Source: Eudromia elegans
Lineage: Eukaryota > Chordata > Aves > Tinamiformes > Tinamidae
DNA: 64,000 nucleotides
Direction of reading: 5' to 3'
Assembly (NCBI GenBank): GCA_003342815.1
Contig: PTEX01000024.1
Span: forward strand, 508,402 to 572,401
Made by a program: the position numbers and the translations under genes. The notes beneath the pieces were generated by a model that saw only the letters and a program-made list of their open reading frames with translations, was not told the origin of the DNA and searched no databases. Positions 50,953 to 62,289 of the stretch are shown piece after piece; within the stretch, counting starts at the first letter, position 1; each line of letters opens with the position of its first letter.

Positions 50953-51086
50953 TGGACAGCCCGATGAGCCCCTTTGGAGCTCTCCTTGCATAGCAGCGGG
51001 CTGCATGTCAGGATCTCCCCTTGAGCAGGGACGCCTCTCGAGATTCCTCCCCGGGGATAAGAGATCTTTTGCACGACAGACTTGTG

Positions 51087-51092
51087 GTAAGT
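51087..51092 (+). other. Splice-donor-like GTAAGT inside the LTR
   Basis: TG|GTAAGTG at 51085-51093 is a strong match to the vertebrate 5' splice-site consensus. It lies about 140 nt downstream of the TATA-like box. A donor within R/U5 is known in some retroviruses and lets LTRs donate first exons to host transcripts. Use here is inference. Confidence 0.35.
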
Positions 51093-51122
51093 GAACTTTG
51101 CGCGCTTCTATTAGAATCGATC

Positions 51123-51244
51123 GAGAATAGAGGAGAGCCTTCTTAACCAAAGGGCTCGCCTGCCAGGGAAGAAGCCTCCTAACGGAGGGTCTGGCATAGA
51201 GAATAGAGGAGAGCCTTCTTAACCGAAGGGCTCGCCTGCCAGGG
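51123..51244 (+). repeat. 76-bp tandem repeat running into the gap
   Basis: A 46-bp block beginning GAGAATAGAGGAGAGCC occurs at 51123-51168 and again at 51199-51244, with one A/G difference, separated by a 30-bp spacer. The second copy ends exactly at the first N. The array probably continues into the gap and may be the reason the assembly broke there. Confidence 0.85.
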
Positions 51245-51624
51245 NNNNNNNNNNNNNNNNNNNNNNNNNNNNNNNNNNNNNNNNNNNNNNNNNNNNNNNN
51301 NNNNNNNNNNNNNNNNNNNNNNNNNNNNNNNNNNNNNNNNNNNNNNNNNNNNNNNNNNNNNNNNNNNNNNNNNNNNNNNNNNNNNNNNNNNNNNNNNNNN
51401 NNNNNNNNNNNNNNNNNNNNNNNNNNNNNNNNNNNNNNNNNNNNNNNNNNNNNNNNNNNNNNNNNNNNNNNNNNNNNNNNNNNNNNNNNNNNNNNNNNNN
51501 NNNNNNNNNNNNNNNNNNNNNNNNNNNNNNNNNNNNNNNNNNNNNNNNNNNNNNNNNNNNNNNNNNNNNNNNNNNNNNNNNNNNNNNNNNNNNNNNNNNN
51601 NNNNNNNNNNNNNNNNNNNNNNNN
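51245..51624. other. Assembly gap, 380 N
   Basis: This is a run of 380 undetermined bases. The length is not a round placeholder, so it may be an estimate. Any open frame drawn across it has no meaning. Confidence 0.99.
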
Positions 51625-51643
51625 GCAAAATCATTGTTCTATC

Positions 51644-51649
51644 AATAAA
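51644..51649 (+). promoter_or_regulatory. Polyadenylation signal of the LTR
   Basis: AATAAA followed 25-40 nt later by a GTG/TTTTTGT-rich segment (51674-51691). It lies 72 nt before the right LTR end, as expected for the R/U5 part of a + strand LTR. Confidence 0.55.
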
Positions 51650-51721
51650 TCTATCATTATCAATTTCACCCGAGTGAAGTGCATTTTTGTCGCTCACTCC
51701 CTCACCGCTCGTTCCGTGACA

Positions 51722-51726
51722 AGCTC
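51722..51726 (+). repeat. Target-site duplication, right copy (AGCTC)
   Basis: Identical to 50441-50445 and directly abutting the CA end of the LTR. Confidence 0.75.
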
Positions 51727-54066
51727 CTATGATGTGAGCAGCGCCGCGAGACCAGCCGGAGGCTGCCATACACACACGGCAGTGCCACGGACATTCCTTG
51801 GCCGTTTGAATGCACCCGAAGGCAAGGTGGCAGCCCAACATTTTGAAGCTAATGGAACAAACAGTCGTGCTGTTAATAGCACACGCCACTCAGCAGCATT
51901 AGGACAGTGACCTCCTTGAATAAAATCCTGTCATCGGGGGAGAGGGAAGTCAAACAATGTGTTGCAATCTGGCTCTATTATTTAACAACTTTAGATTCCC
52001 TGGAGGTTACAAAGAAGCCAGAAAGCAGCCCAAACTATTTAACCATCCAAAAACACATTTTGGCCTCTCAAACTCAAGAGTTATTCTATAGCAATATCTT
52101 TTATCACGGTTAAAGATTTATCGTAGTCAGAGAATAAAGTGCACTAGGACCTGGAAGGGCCCTAGGCAAACCAACTTGCCTTCTACCCATATTCCCTCTT
52201 GCAATACCTAACGGATGCTTAAGGAAAGAACATAAACAAGGAAAGCATAAGGTGATCTTGCTCTCAAGACAGCCTCCATCCTGAGAGAACAACGGTTAAG
52301 GTCATCATGAAGCAAACCACAGTGCTTAGTAACTACTCATGGGGCTCTATCCTCAAAGTTCACAGAATCTTTTCCTAGATCCTCTTTCCACTTCTAACTT
52401 TAGCCTTTAACTTGGATGAGAACAAAGATCACATTAGATTAGAACAAAGATGATTTGTTATTCAAAACAATCATATCATATCATATCATATCATTTGTAT
52501 TACAAGTCACATGGAATTTGGACAGCAGGTCCACTCAGTATCTTCTCAGCTGTTGCTCTTGCAGACCTCTTCTCATCGGGTCTGCTGTCCCAGCTCACCA
52601 CGACACATGAGCATGTATTTACATCCTTCTATTAATGGAAAGAACAAAGATCCACTTGCCAGTGTCTACCTGGACTCCGAATTGCTCTGTGTTCTTTGAA
52701 GTCTGTCATCCTTTCAGCAGCTTTTCCCAGATCTATTCTTCATGCAGATTTTCAGCAGCTGCTTGGAAAGATGATGCAAGAGCAGCCATTAAAGTTCACA
52801 ACATGAAAATTTGCCTGCTTGATAGATGTCACATCTCATGGGGGCACAGCGGCCTAATGCAAGCTGAAGAGTGGTAGAAGGAGGTCATTAATGTTTGTAT
52901 TCATTTCTCTGAATTCTGAATAATATATCAACATTCTTCGCTACCTCACTTGAAAATTTTAATTTAAATAACAAGAAACAACCAAGCAGCCAATCACATG
53001 CTTTTGCTACGGTGATTTTATATAATTTAGACAGAATAGAAGGTATATGAGAGAAAGAAGAGGTAGCCTACATGAGCACAGGCCTCGTTAAAATAGTACT
53101 GTGAAACTCTAAGCAGCATCCCCTGAATGTGGACCAAGAGCAGAGAAAATCAACATACTGTAGAGTCAAATACATGCAAGTTTCACGAAAGCTAAATTTC
53201 ACTTTGCTCAACCCTGCAACCACTTGTGAAAGCTACGACCTTCACAAGAGGAAAAGCAATAAACAGACAGCATTGCACCCTCTTATAAGAGCATTTCCAG
53301 GACAGACTTCCTAAACTAAACCTCAGCGATACCTTGGAAAGTGACACAGAGGTGGAATCTGCTCATTGCCTCCGTCAGCAAAATTACTTTCTGATAGGTT
53401 TGACGAGCTTTGGATTTTGTCCTTGCCTGTCGGCGTAACCTGCCCTCCTGCTCACAAAACATCACATCTCCTCCTTCAAAAGGGAATCTGCTCCTTGCCT
53501 GTGATGGCTGGCAGGGAAATTGGTACTCACCGACATCATCTTCTTTCTAGACAAAACTTAACAGCCACAAAGTTCGAGGTGGGCTCCCCAAAGCAGGATC
53601 TTCGTTCCTGATCTGACTTCCAAGTACAACAAATAGCCTGCAGCTACAACTGACCGTCCCAAAAAACACTGTCAGATAAAGGTATTTTTCCAGAAACTAT
53701 CACTTCAATAAAAGCATGATATAAAAAGGAAAAGTTATATATAGTCTTCTTATCAACCTTTGTATTCACCACCTAACAAAGAAGTTTTTTTCATATGGAA
53801 AAAAATCTATTATAAATTTATTCTGCTTATAAATAAAAAATAAAACACAAATTTACAAGATAACCTAAAAAAATGAAAATACGCACTAAACAGGAACAGC
53901 CAAAGTGTGTTAGACTGTGCTCATGGCCTAAATTCATTAAAGTGCAAGCACATATGAACAGATAACAATCTGCTTTGCAGGATGCAGTATAATGGTCTGA
54001 TGCCTACGGTTGCAGTGGACACATTGGAAAACCAGTCTGAAGGAGACAACGGGTATCCTGGAGCAC
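51727..54066. other. Unique non-coding stretch, no gene recognised
   Basis: No primer-binding site, gag-like frame or other retroviral interior follows the LTR, and no host exon is supported. A/T-rich runs are present at 53690-53880. The TCATA microsatellite is listed separately. Confidence 0.55.
52471..52494 (+). repeat. (TCATA)n microsatellite
   Basis: Four perfect TCATA units (52471-52490) plus TCAT. Confidence 0.95.
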
Positions 54067-54089
54067 GGGATTAGGGTAGGGGATTAGGG
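54067..54089 (+). repeat. Telomere-like G-rich motif, canonical G-quadruplex
   Basis: G tracts at 54067-54069, 54074-54076, 54079-54082 and 54087-54089 are separated by ATTA, TA and ATTA. Two TTAGGG words (54071-54076 and 54084-54089) are included. It is too short to be a true interstitial telomere array but satisfies the G4 pattern. Confidence 0.65.
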
Positions 54090-54753
54090 CAAACTGCTGA
54101 CTGTGCTGTAGTAGGGTTTTCTTCTATACAGGAAATATAGCAGTGTGCCACATTTGGCAGCTCTTTTGGGCAAGATTTCAGCGTATTAGTCACTGGAGTT
54201 GTCCTTCCCGCTCCAGGCCGTGCGGGAACAGGACTGTTCTCTGCAGCACTAAATCCGAACAAGGAAAGGATCTGCAGCAACTTCTCTCAACCTCCCTTGT
54301 AAGGTCAAGTTTTCCTTGCGTTTCAGAAGGGAACATTACTGCTATCCCAGGGAGCACTGGGAAGAGCATTTGACTGGGAGTGCCACTATGCCGAATCATT
54401 TTGTGCTAGGAATGCAAATTCACAAGAATGTAGAAAGTCTAAACAGTAATAACTGAAACTTGTTAAGAGACGTAGGAGTTTCATCTCCCTCCCTCCTTCA
54501 AGAGTATTCCATTGTATTACTTCCAAATGCTTAATTACTATTGAACGTGTGGCTACTGATCACACTACGGAGACTGGAGAGGGAAGTCAAGTTAAATTAA
54601 AACACGGAATTACAAAGGACCTCCTGAATCAGAGTCCTGTGAGGATGATCACTGAGAGGATTCAATTCCTGTAAAGAAGAAGAATTAATTTGGGAAGAAG
54701 TGTCATGGCAAGACAGAAGAAAATCCAGGCATTACCTTCTCAGTGGTGACACT

Positions 54754-54805
54754 AAGTAATTGGGGTCCCCAATTACTTCTTGGGGATGGAGACTGGATCC
54801 CCAAG
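54754..54805. repeat. Two abutting perfect hairpins
   Basis: Hairpin 1 has arms AAGTAATTGGGG (54754-54765) and CCCCAATTACTT (54767-54778) around a single T at 54766. Hairpin 2 begins at the next base: CTTGGGGAT (54779-54787), a 9-nt loop, then ATCCCCAAG (54797-54805). All pairs are perfect and both stems share a TTGGGG core. There is no T run or target duplication to suggest a terminator or MITE. Template switching during replication is a plausible origin. Confidence 0.85.
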
Positions 54806-57800
54806 GACCGTGCTCCTGCATAGACACCCTGAGGTTCAGTCCTCTATTACTGCAGGTAAACATGTGGGTAGCCCCGCTTCCACAGGGTGACTTCCCAAAT
54901 ACTGATACTCATCTGAAGGCTGAACTTGGTCTCTGCATAAACGTCATTGCGACAGAAAATGCTACAGCTAGCAACCTAGAGACTAAGGCAAAAGGAAAAC
55001 AAAAACAGTGCCCAATAAATAGCCTGAGCCACCCTTTCCTTAGTTCTGAAGGTAATTCTCTCCTTTGGTGCGTCAGGGACCACATACCCCTCAACACATA
55101 AGGATAAAATGAGCTATTTACGACTCAGACTAATTGCACAAGGATCTATGTGTCCTTGATGAATTTGTGGATTAGTCTGGTATTTCCAAAATATTACATA
55201 TAACTGGAATGCCTCTGTTGAAAGATGGGCATTTTTGTTAAACTCAAACTACTCATTAATTAGAGGCAGTTTCTTTATTAGTCCACTCACATGGAGCTGA
55301 AGTAGTTGCTGGAGAAGGTCCTACAGCAAAGTGATCAGTGTCTTGTGTGACGGTGATGGCTCTTCTGTATACTCTTCTCATGACGTGCACGAAATGCAAG
55401 CTAATGACATGCCTGAAGTTCTTGTCCCCTTCCTGGGGAGTCAACTACTAATTAATCAAAATCAGATTTTCACCAGAAACATGCTCTCATTAATTTGAAG
55501 TATGATTGAAGGAGCTTTGACTCAACCATGGCCTTTTACTCTTCCACAGGAAGATGAAACTGGGTGACAAAATTCTCTTTCCGATAAATTATACTAGCAG
55601 ATGTAATGACATAGCAAGAGAGAGGGAAAAAAAAGACACCTCCAACCTCAAGAGCAATATTTTTTGCTCATATTTGACCAAAACAGCAGGAAGTCAATAA
55701 ATTTGTAAATTCAAAAGCCTTCACACATGAGGATCCCTTGCCAACATTACCTCACCGTGTTCTGCGGGCTCTTGAAGGAGTCACACACACACATATGAGC
55801 ACGACTCCCACCACACGAGGGCAAAATAACCTCAGGGTTATTACAGTGCAGAACTATAGGCTGAAAAGTCCCAGTACCATCAGGTAGGCTGGGAACTGAC
55901 TCATGAAATACATGGCCTCAAATGTTAGGACAAGCTGGAGAAGAGTTGTTCTCCAGCACCCTGGTCTCTAACCTGTGCAAAGATCTCTTCACCCAGGACT
56001 ACGTCATTAAGGTCAAGGGAGACAACCCACGCCTGGGTCAGTTTTAGGCATGTTTGGGTAACACCATCTCTTACCATCTCCTCTCTGCCTGTCCTATTAA
56101 ACAGAAGCTGCTGCCGGCGCTCGGGATCTCTCAGAATTAGGCCATATTTTCCAGTGGTGATTCTCCAAACACCCCCAACACTGAGCACAGACTCCCTCAG
56201 AACCCCAACGAAGCTTTCCATCCTTTCAGTCCTTGGACCTAAATCTGTTAAGTATCCAAACATGCCAAAAAAAAAAACCCCACCCGAAAATAACACTACT
56301 GGATTGCAGTGAGATTTTAAACAATGATTGTAAAGGACTAGTCTTTCTTTAGAGAGATTTCCAGCTTGAAAACTTACTGCTTGAATTATTTTAGCACATA
56401 CTTTCAGTGCTCTCAGGAAGCTTTTTTGGCCTGTGCAGATCACCAGGGGAACAGAGAGTGCTAATTAAACTTCTGATATATGAGGATATATCTTTGTTAG
56501 AACAGATGTTAAGAGCTTTATTTTACATTACATTTACCTTACTAAACAACACCGCGTCTGCATTAACACTGAATTCTCTTTGTGCTTCAGAATATGTTCC
56601 GAGAGCAGAACCGATTTAGTGAGCACGCTCCAGTTCTTGAGACTTCTATCCTTCCCCTTCTGAAAGAGAGACATCATCTGCAAAACCAGACACGTTTAGA
56701 CTATTACACAAGGAAAAGGGTGGGCTTTCTTCTCTCCAGAAGTTGCAAGCTGGAATTTACTCCAACCTGCAAAGTCCAGGAATATCAGGGCAAAATGGTT
56801 TATAACAGCAGAATGGATTCTATGTATTAAAAATATGAAGCTTTAAACATTTTAAATAAAAAGTCACCTTCAAATTAGATTCTGGAACTAAAAACATTGT
56901 GATTACTGGATTCAAAATTGAAGGACAAGAAAATATTTATCACCTTCTCAGCATGGCTGTCTGTTTCCTAGTCGTGCTTGCTGACTGCAGCAGAAAACCT
57001 CTTCCTCTTTATTAAAACGTCAAGTTTTGTCCTGTCCTAAATTCCCTGAACTCCAGAGAATTCTGGTGAAGAAATACCTGATCAACAGTTGGATTTTCAA
57101 TGCTTCAAAAAATTTCATAAGGAAAAAGTGAACGAAACTACTACACTGCATTGCAGTTTTATTTTCCTTTAGTAAATCTACTGAATATTCAACAGTGATA
57201 AAATCCACAGATAAAGAGGCGCCGATTCCATATAATACATATTTATTGAAATAATAAAACGTTCTGAACCAAAAGCAATATTATTATAGCACTACAATAC
57301 GCAGATACATAGCTCCATGACCGTGCACAATGCTTTGCTAGGCCAAGGAGAGAGCTGACACCTACCCCACAGCCAGAACACAAGATAAAAACACCACGAA
57401 AAAAAGCTCAAAAAACAAATAAAAGCAGTGAGAGAAATCAATGTCTTCAACATGCACCAAGAACTGTGAACTCTGAGCACCACAACCAAGGCCAGGACAC
57501 CTGCAGCCATAAGCTGAACACTTTGATGACCATTGGCCTTGACCATGACCTCCCAGCAAGAGGGAAGGAGGACATTACAGAGGAAGGCAAAGGAAAATAA
57601 TTTGTGGAACACACATACATTTAAGAAATGCAAAAGCCTTCTGTTGAAAGAACCCAAATTTCATCCCACTCACTGCCCACACCTCACAAAACCACACAGA
57701 AATAAAACATTTCCTTGCCTTCATCTTTTACTCAATCAATAACAGACTGACTAGCTTGTCAGTCTGCTGTAAAGCAACATTTTTCTCCACCAACTCCCCT

Positions 57801-60800
57801 CAACCAATTTACACAGAGAATAGAGCTCAATGCCTCCTATCAGTATACCCTGTGCTATGCAATTCTAAGATAAACACATGCATTTTTATCTCCCAGTAGG
57901 ATAAATTGGGAATAAGCCTCCTGAAATTAATTGGGGTTATTGCAGTGTTACTCTGATGCTATGCACTCCTCTGCAGCCCAGAATAAATACAGTTCATTTA
58001 CCCAGGAGGGCACAAAGTCTATTCCAGGAAGGGATTCAGATCTTTGAACAGCATCTTTGCCACCGAGGAAGGAGCAGGCAAGCACCACCTAAGTAGTTAG
58101 GCCATTTTTTGGCCATGTACATACTCCCAGCTGCTGGTCTTCAGGATATTCTCTGTCCGGGCATAACACATGGATCATCTGGAGTCTTCATGTCACCCCC
58201 GGTAGAAAAGTTAGAACTGGAAGCTCTAGCCCTTAAGCCTACAAAAACTTGGGTCATCTCAATCCTGCCAAGTAGTCCCCAGCGAGCTGCATCATTCCCT
58301 GCTTCTCCTACAACCCCAAGGGTGAGGTCTTTTAAAGATGTGGAGATAAACTCAGCTTTTCGAGTCCTATCCACACTGAAGAGGACATTGCGAGATGCAG
58401 GACGTACCAAAGGAGGACACAAATAACATTCCAGGGGGCCAGAGCCAGCACCAGCCCCACGGCTACTGATGGGATTTGGACTTTCTTCTCCTTTGGTGAA
58501 GCTGACAATTTTAATATAAAAAGATGAAATCCCAAAGTGAATCTAAGTTTATCGTCCAATATAACTGACACTGCAGGAAGCGCAATATGCGGTTAGAAAG
58601 AAAATTAACTTTATTTTGTATAGCTTATCCATCATGTGCATGCACTGTAACAGCTTTGGATAATCGTGACTGCTTGTTTTCATTTAGCTAAAAATAAATA
58701 TCAAAAACACAAGGTAATCATCCGTTCTGCAGCAAATCCATTTCTTCTATCTTAAATCACATTGTCATCCATCTAATTAGTAACGTCTTTATTGGGAAGT
58801 CTCCCCCCTGAAGAACGAGTGATAGAAGACCACGCTACCTCTCAAAAAAACACTAGTCTTGATATAGACAGGTACAGGGGAACTATCCAAACCTATGTGA
58901 ACCTTGCTTGCCTGAGCTAAATGATCCATTTCTCTGTGGGGCAATCTCTTCTGAGCACAGCATCACTCCAGCAGCTTTCTTCCGAGACCCAAGCCCTATG
59001 AGCAACAAAGCACAAACCTTTCCACATTTCTAAATCCAGCATTTATTTTGCCTCAGTTTCCTTTTTTAAAAATAACAACTGTGGGTATTCATTTTCACAT
59101 ACTAAGCTGACAGAAGATAGTTTTACAGTTAATTGGTACAAAGCTAATAGTTTGGAATGCTCTGTTGGTGTGTTTACAGGGAAAGTTAACTTGAACCAAA
59201 GTCACACACAGAGCCACTATACAACCCTCCTTATAGCCAGAAACAGCCCCAGCCTAGAGCCCCCATCAGCACACACAGCCCCAAACTGACCTTGGGAGGA
59301 GAGAGAAACCTCACTTAAGGAATGCCCAGTGCATCAACAAAGGAGTTCACCATAACATCTGGTAAAAGCAGTGTAAGATCAGCAAAACCACCACCAAGAC
59401 GAGAGCTGCAGGTTCCCCTGGCTACAGACGCTGCCCGCTTCGGACAGCAGCCGGAATGAGCCCGAGTGTCTCGGAGCAGTGACTGGTGGGTGAAAGCAGG
59501 AGGTGACAGGAGGCCTCATTTGGAAGGCAGGCTTGGAACTGAGCTGATGTTTCACTAATTAAAAAAACTGTTTACATTTACCATTTCAAATGACTTCAAA
59601 TTGTCCCAGTATTGATAGCGTCCCTATCGTTATCTAATAAGCAGAGACTTCACTAAATAAGTTATAGAGGACTTTGTAATTCATTTTGATGCAATCTATT
59701 CTTCTTCATAAATCTTCTGGGAAATTAACTTAGATTCTAACACAATTGCCTGTATTATACCCTTTCCAATTGCTACAGCTCAGTTTACTCCGATAAAAAC
59801 ACAGGCACTTTCACGAAGCTAAATTTCAAATAACGATTCCAAAATCCAATGAAATTCCAAGAAACACAGCAACGGAGCTGGTTATTAATAACACTCTGCG
59901 ACCGGGAGAGGATTTCACATTTACACAGCTGCTAGGGAGCTGACAGGGGGACACAGTGGTTCTCCCCCCACCTCGAGCAGGAGAGCAAAACATGCAGCGG
60001 GGCAGGCACAGAAACAAAACCCATCCCCATAAGCACCAAACCCGACCCCAAAACTCTGTTTCTCTTCTTCAGAGCATGCAGCACTTCTTCATTGGACAGG
60101 AGAATAAGTCAGTGGAGAAAAACACTTTCAAGGAGTTTTCCTACAGGATAGCACATTAACATGGTTAAGGGAAAAACTTTTTCTAAAAGAAAAAGTTGGT
60201 AAATGGAGCTCAGAAGGTAGTAGTATATAAAGTTTCTGCCTCTGCACAGAGTCCTTACGTACCTGTGGATTTTTTGGGGCTCAAACATCTCTATATTGCT
60301 GGTTCTTTTGATGCACTGAACAAGACTGTCAAAATGTTCCCCTTGTCAAAGGTAATTGCAGCACAGTAATACACTGATGCCACTTAGCCCTATCCCACAG
60401 GAAGTATTCTGTTCCCTTCCATATCTCCAACACTGTAGTTCCAGAGTAGGAAAAAATAAATCAATACAAATAAATCAAGTTTAATAGTTGAATTTTGCAT
60501 ACAGAGGATTTTCATCATAGACGTTGAATATTTTAAACTTATAACAACTATATAATTAAACCTGTCATCAAAAAAAAAAAAAGCACAACAACTTGATAAC
60601 TACTAAAAGCCTCCGCAAACTTAAAGACCAAAATGATTTTCAATTATCACTGCATAAAAGACCAAGAGCAGTGTTTGGATACAAACCACTAGCTGACAAA
60701 GGAAGCATTTCAAAGTGCTGATAACGAACAGTCACATCCTACCAAAGCAGACTATGTGAAGCTGTAAAGTTTGGCTTTCAACAGCACAAAGTCTTCTCAA

Positions 60801-61850
60801 AAAGGATGCATAAATGGATCGCTTGTTTAATTTATGGCTCCAGCGGCAATGGATATTAATGTCACAAAACTGTTTAGACAGCTCAACTGTTACTCTACAT
60901 AACACAACAGAAATAAACTTATCTCACAAACAGGCATTGAAAATAAAGGGTTGTGAAAATAGTTCTAAGTTAATTCTTTGTAATATATGCTAAGGGACAG
61001 AACACGGCAGGGATAAGCAGAAAATAGCCATTTATTGCCATCGTATTACAATAATTCTGGCCAGTTGAGAACCTAGAGCGTGCATCAGACACTGTCGCTC
61101 CCTCAAAGAACATATGCCGAATATTTAGCTGTGTAACCAAGACCTTTTCTTCTACAGCTACCATCTCCAATGGCACGGGGAGCTCCCGACAGGACAATTT
61201 AATGCTACAGAAGACAGGTTAAGTGAGGCACTCGGGAAGACTGGAAGAGTCCTACAGGGAAGTTTACACAATGTGTGCATTGGATGTGCCCTATGCTCAA
61301 GCCGCCAGCACAGATCAAGCTCTCTTCGCTTCCCAAGTCATTTTGGCCATCACTCATGAGCTATCACTATAAATGGTCCTTCTTGGCACAGAGGCAAAAA
61401 CAGAGCTAGACGCAACGCTGTTTGTGGATGGAAGGCCCATCGTGAAGGCAGTCTGAAGATCCATCACTGACAAGTCCAGCTCCTACTGAAAGCAGTTTTG
61501 TGACCAGCCACGTTTTCCAAGCCAAGAGCTAACAGGGCAAACGTCTCCTCTCACACAGCCCTGTGACCATCTGCTATCAATTGTCATAATTTCCTCTACT
61601 GTTCCTATCATCTTCTAAAAAGGAAGGAAATGGACATGTTTTTCCTTGTAATTTATGCCAGATTAGGACATTATGTTGGAATTTTCCTCTGGTGGTCAAT
61701 AGCTCATTAAATGCAACTGCTTCAGAACCAAGATAGGAAAACCAAATCTGTAAATTAAGATATTTAACAGTTAAGCATACGTTAAAACTCCCCTGAGGTA
61801 TCTAAATGGTGAAGGCTTTCCAGAGGAGAGAGGACTATGATTATCAACCC
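54806..61850. other. Unique non-coding stretch with one notable minus-strand open frame
   Basis: No exon is supported. The open frame at 55925-56443 (-, 172 codons) is discussed under findings. Another at 57292-57657 (-, 121 codons) is hydrophobic because of C/A-rich + strand DNA. Simple sequence: (CA)6 at 55782-55793 and an A run near 60569-60581. A segment at about 59050-59095 (TTTGCCTCAGTTTCC followed by AAAATAAC) faintly resembles a MIR piece, but is too short to call. Confidence 0.5.
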
Positions 61851-62289
61851 AGTCTGACAGGATGATCAGGGGCCTGGAACATCTACCCTATGAGCAAAGG
61901 CTGAGAGAGCTGGGCCTCTTCAGCGTGGAGAAGAGAAGACTGAGAGGGGGTCTGATCAATGTCTATAAGTACCTCAAAGGAGGGAGTGAGGAAGATGGAG
62001 CCAGCCTCTTCTCAGTGGTGGCCAGCAACAGGACTAGAGGAAACAGCCACAAATTGAAGCACCAAAAGTTCCACAGGAACTTGAGAAAGAATTTCTTAGC
62101 AGTGAGGGTGACAGAGCCCTGGAACAGGCTGCCCAGAGAGGTGGTGGAGTCTCCTTCTCTGGAGATCTTCCAAACCCGCCTGGACACCACCCTGTGCCAC
62201 ATGCTCTAGGGGACCCTGCGTGTGCAGGGGGGTTGGACTAGATGAACTGTAGAGGTCCCTTCCAACCCTAGGCATCCTGTGATTCCATG
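61851..62289 (+). mobile_element. CR1 LINE, 5'-truncated 3' end
   Basis: The element begins near AGTCTGACAGGATGATCAGG. It encodes the C-terminal tail of CR1 ORF2, has a short 3' UTR containing GGTTGGACTAGATGA and GAGGTCCCTTCCAACCCTA, and ends in the CR1-type octamer pair ATCCTGTG (62274-62281) and ATTCCATG (62282-62289). The missing poly(A) tail, 5' truncation and octamer terminus are CR1 hallmarks. The reading frame is intact, so this copy is much younger than the relic at 5470. The subfamily cannot be fixed by eye. Confidence 0.95.
61862..62209 (+). pseudogene. CR1 ORF2 C-terminal fragment, open frame of 115 codons
   Basis: The frame encodes the tail that follows the reverse-transcriptase domain in CR1 ORF2, with typical blocks RLRELGLFSVEKRRLRGG, YKYLKGGSEEDGA, HKLKHQKFHRNLRKNF and EPWNRLPREVVESPSLEIF, ending at a TAG at 62207. 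The first Met is only the first in-frame ATG after truncation, not a real start. The endonuclease and RT domains are absent, so the fragment cannot retrotranspose. Confidence 0.9.

Larger units (their letters stand above)
50446..51721 (+). mobile_element. Endogenous retroviral LTR, probably a solo LTR, interrupted by an assembly gap
   Basis: The left end is TGTGACGG and the right end CCGTGACA; these are inverted repeats with one mismatch, carry the TG...CA retroviral termini, and are bounded by a 5-bp AGCTC duplication. Read on the + strand, the order fits an LTR. A U3-like region carries imperfect repeats (GAAGGGAGAAATC near 50583 and GAAGGGAGGAATC near 50638). A TATA-like ATAAATA follows at 50946-50952, then a long transcribed-type region, AATAAA at 51644-51649, and a GT-rich stretch at 51674-51691 before the CA end. 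No primer-binding site follows 51721, and the right terminus does not also appear left of the gap, so a solo LTR is simplest. A provirus collapsed in the gap cannot be excluded. I do not recognise the named family. Confidence 0.8.

Noticed and set aside
51179-51889. A 236-codon minus-strand open frame
   Set aside because: Most of it is the 380-N assembly gap; the rest is LTR and flank.
59050-59095. MIR-like TTTGCCTCAGTTTCC...AAAATAAC
   Set aside because: Short, low-complexity and without flanking MIR landmarks.
60226-60236. TATATAAAG as a promoter
   Set aside because: Isolated motif expected by chance; no downstream exon.
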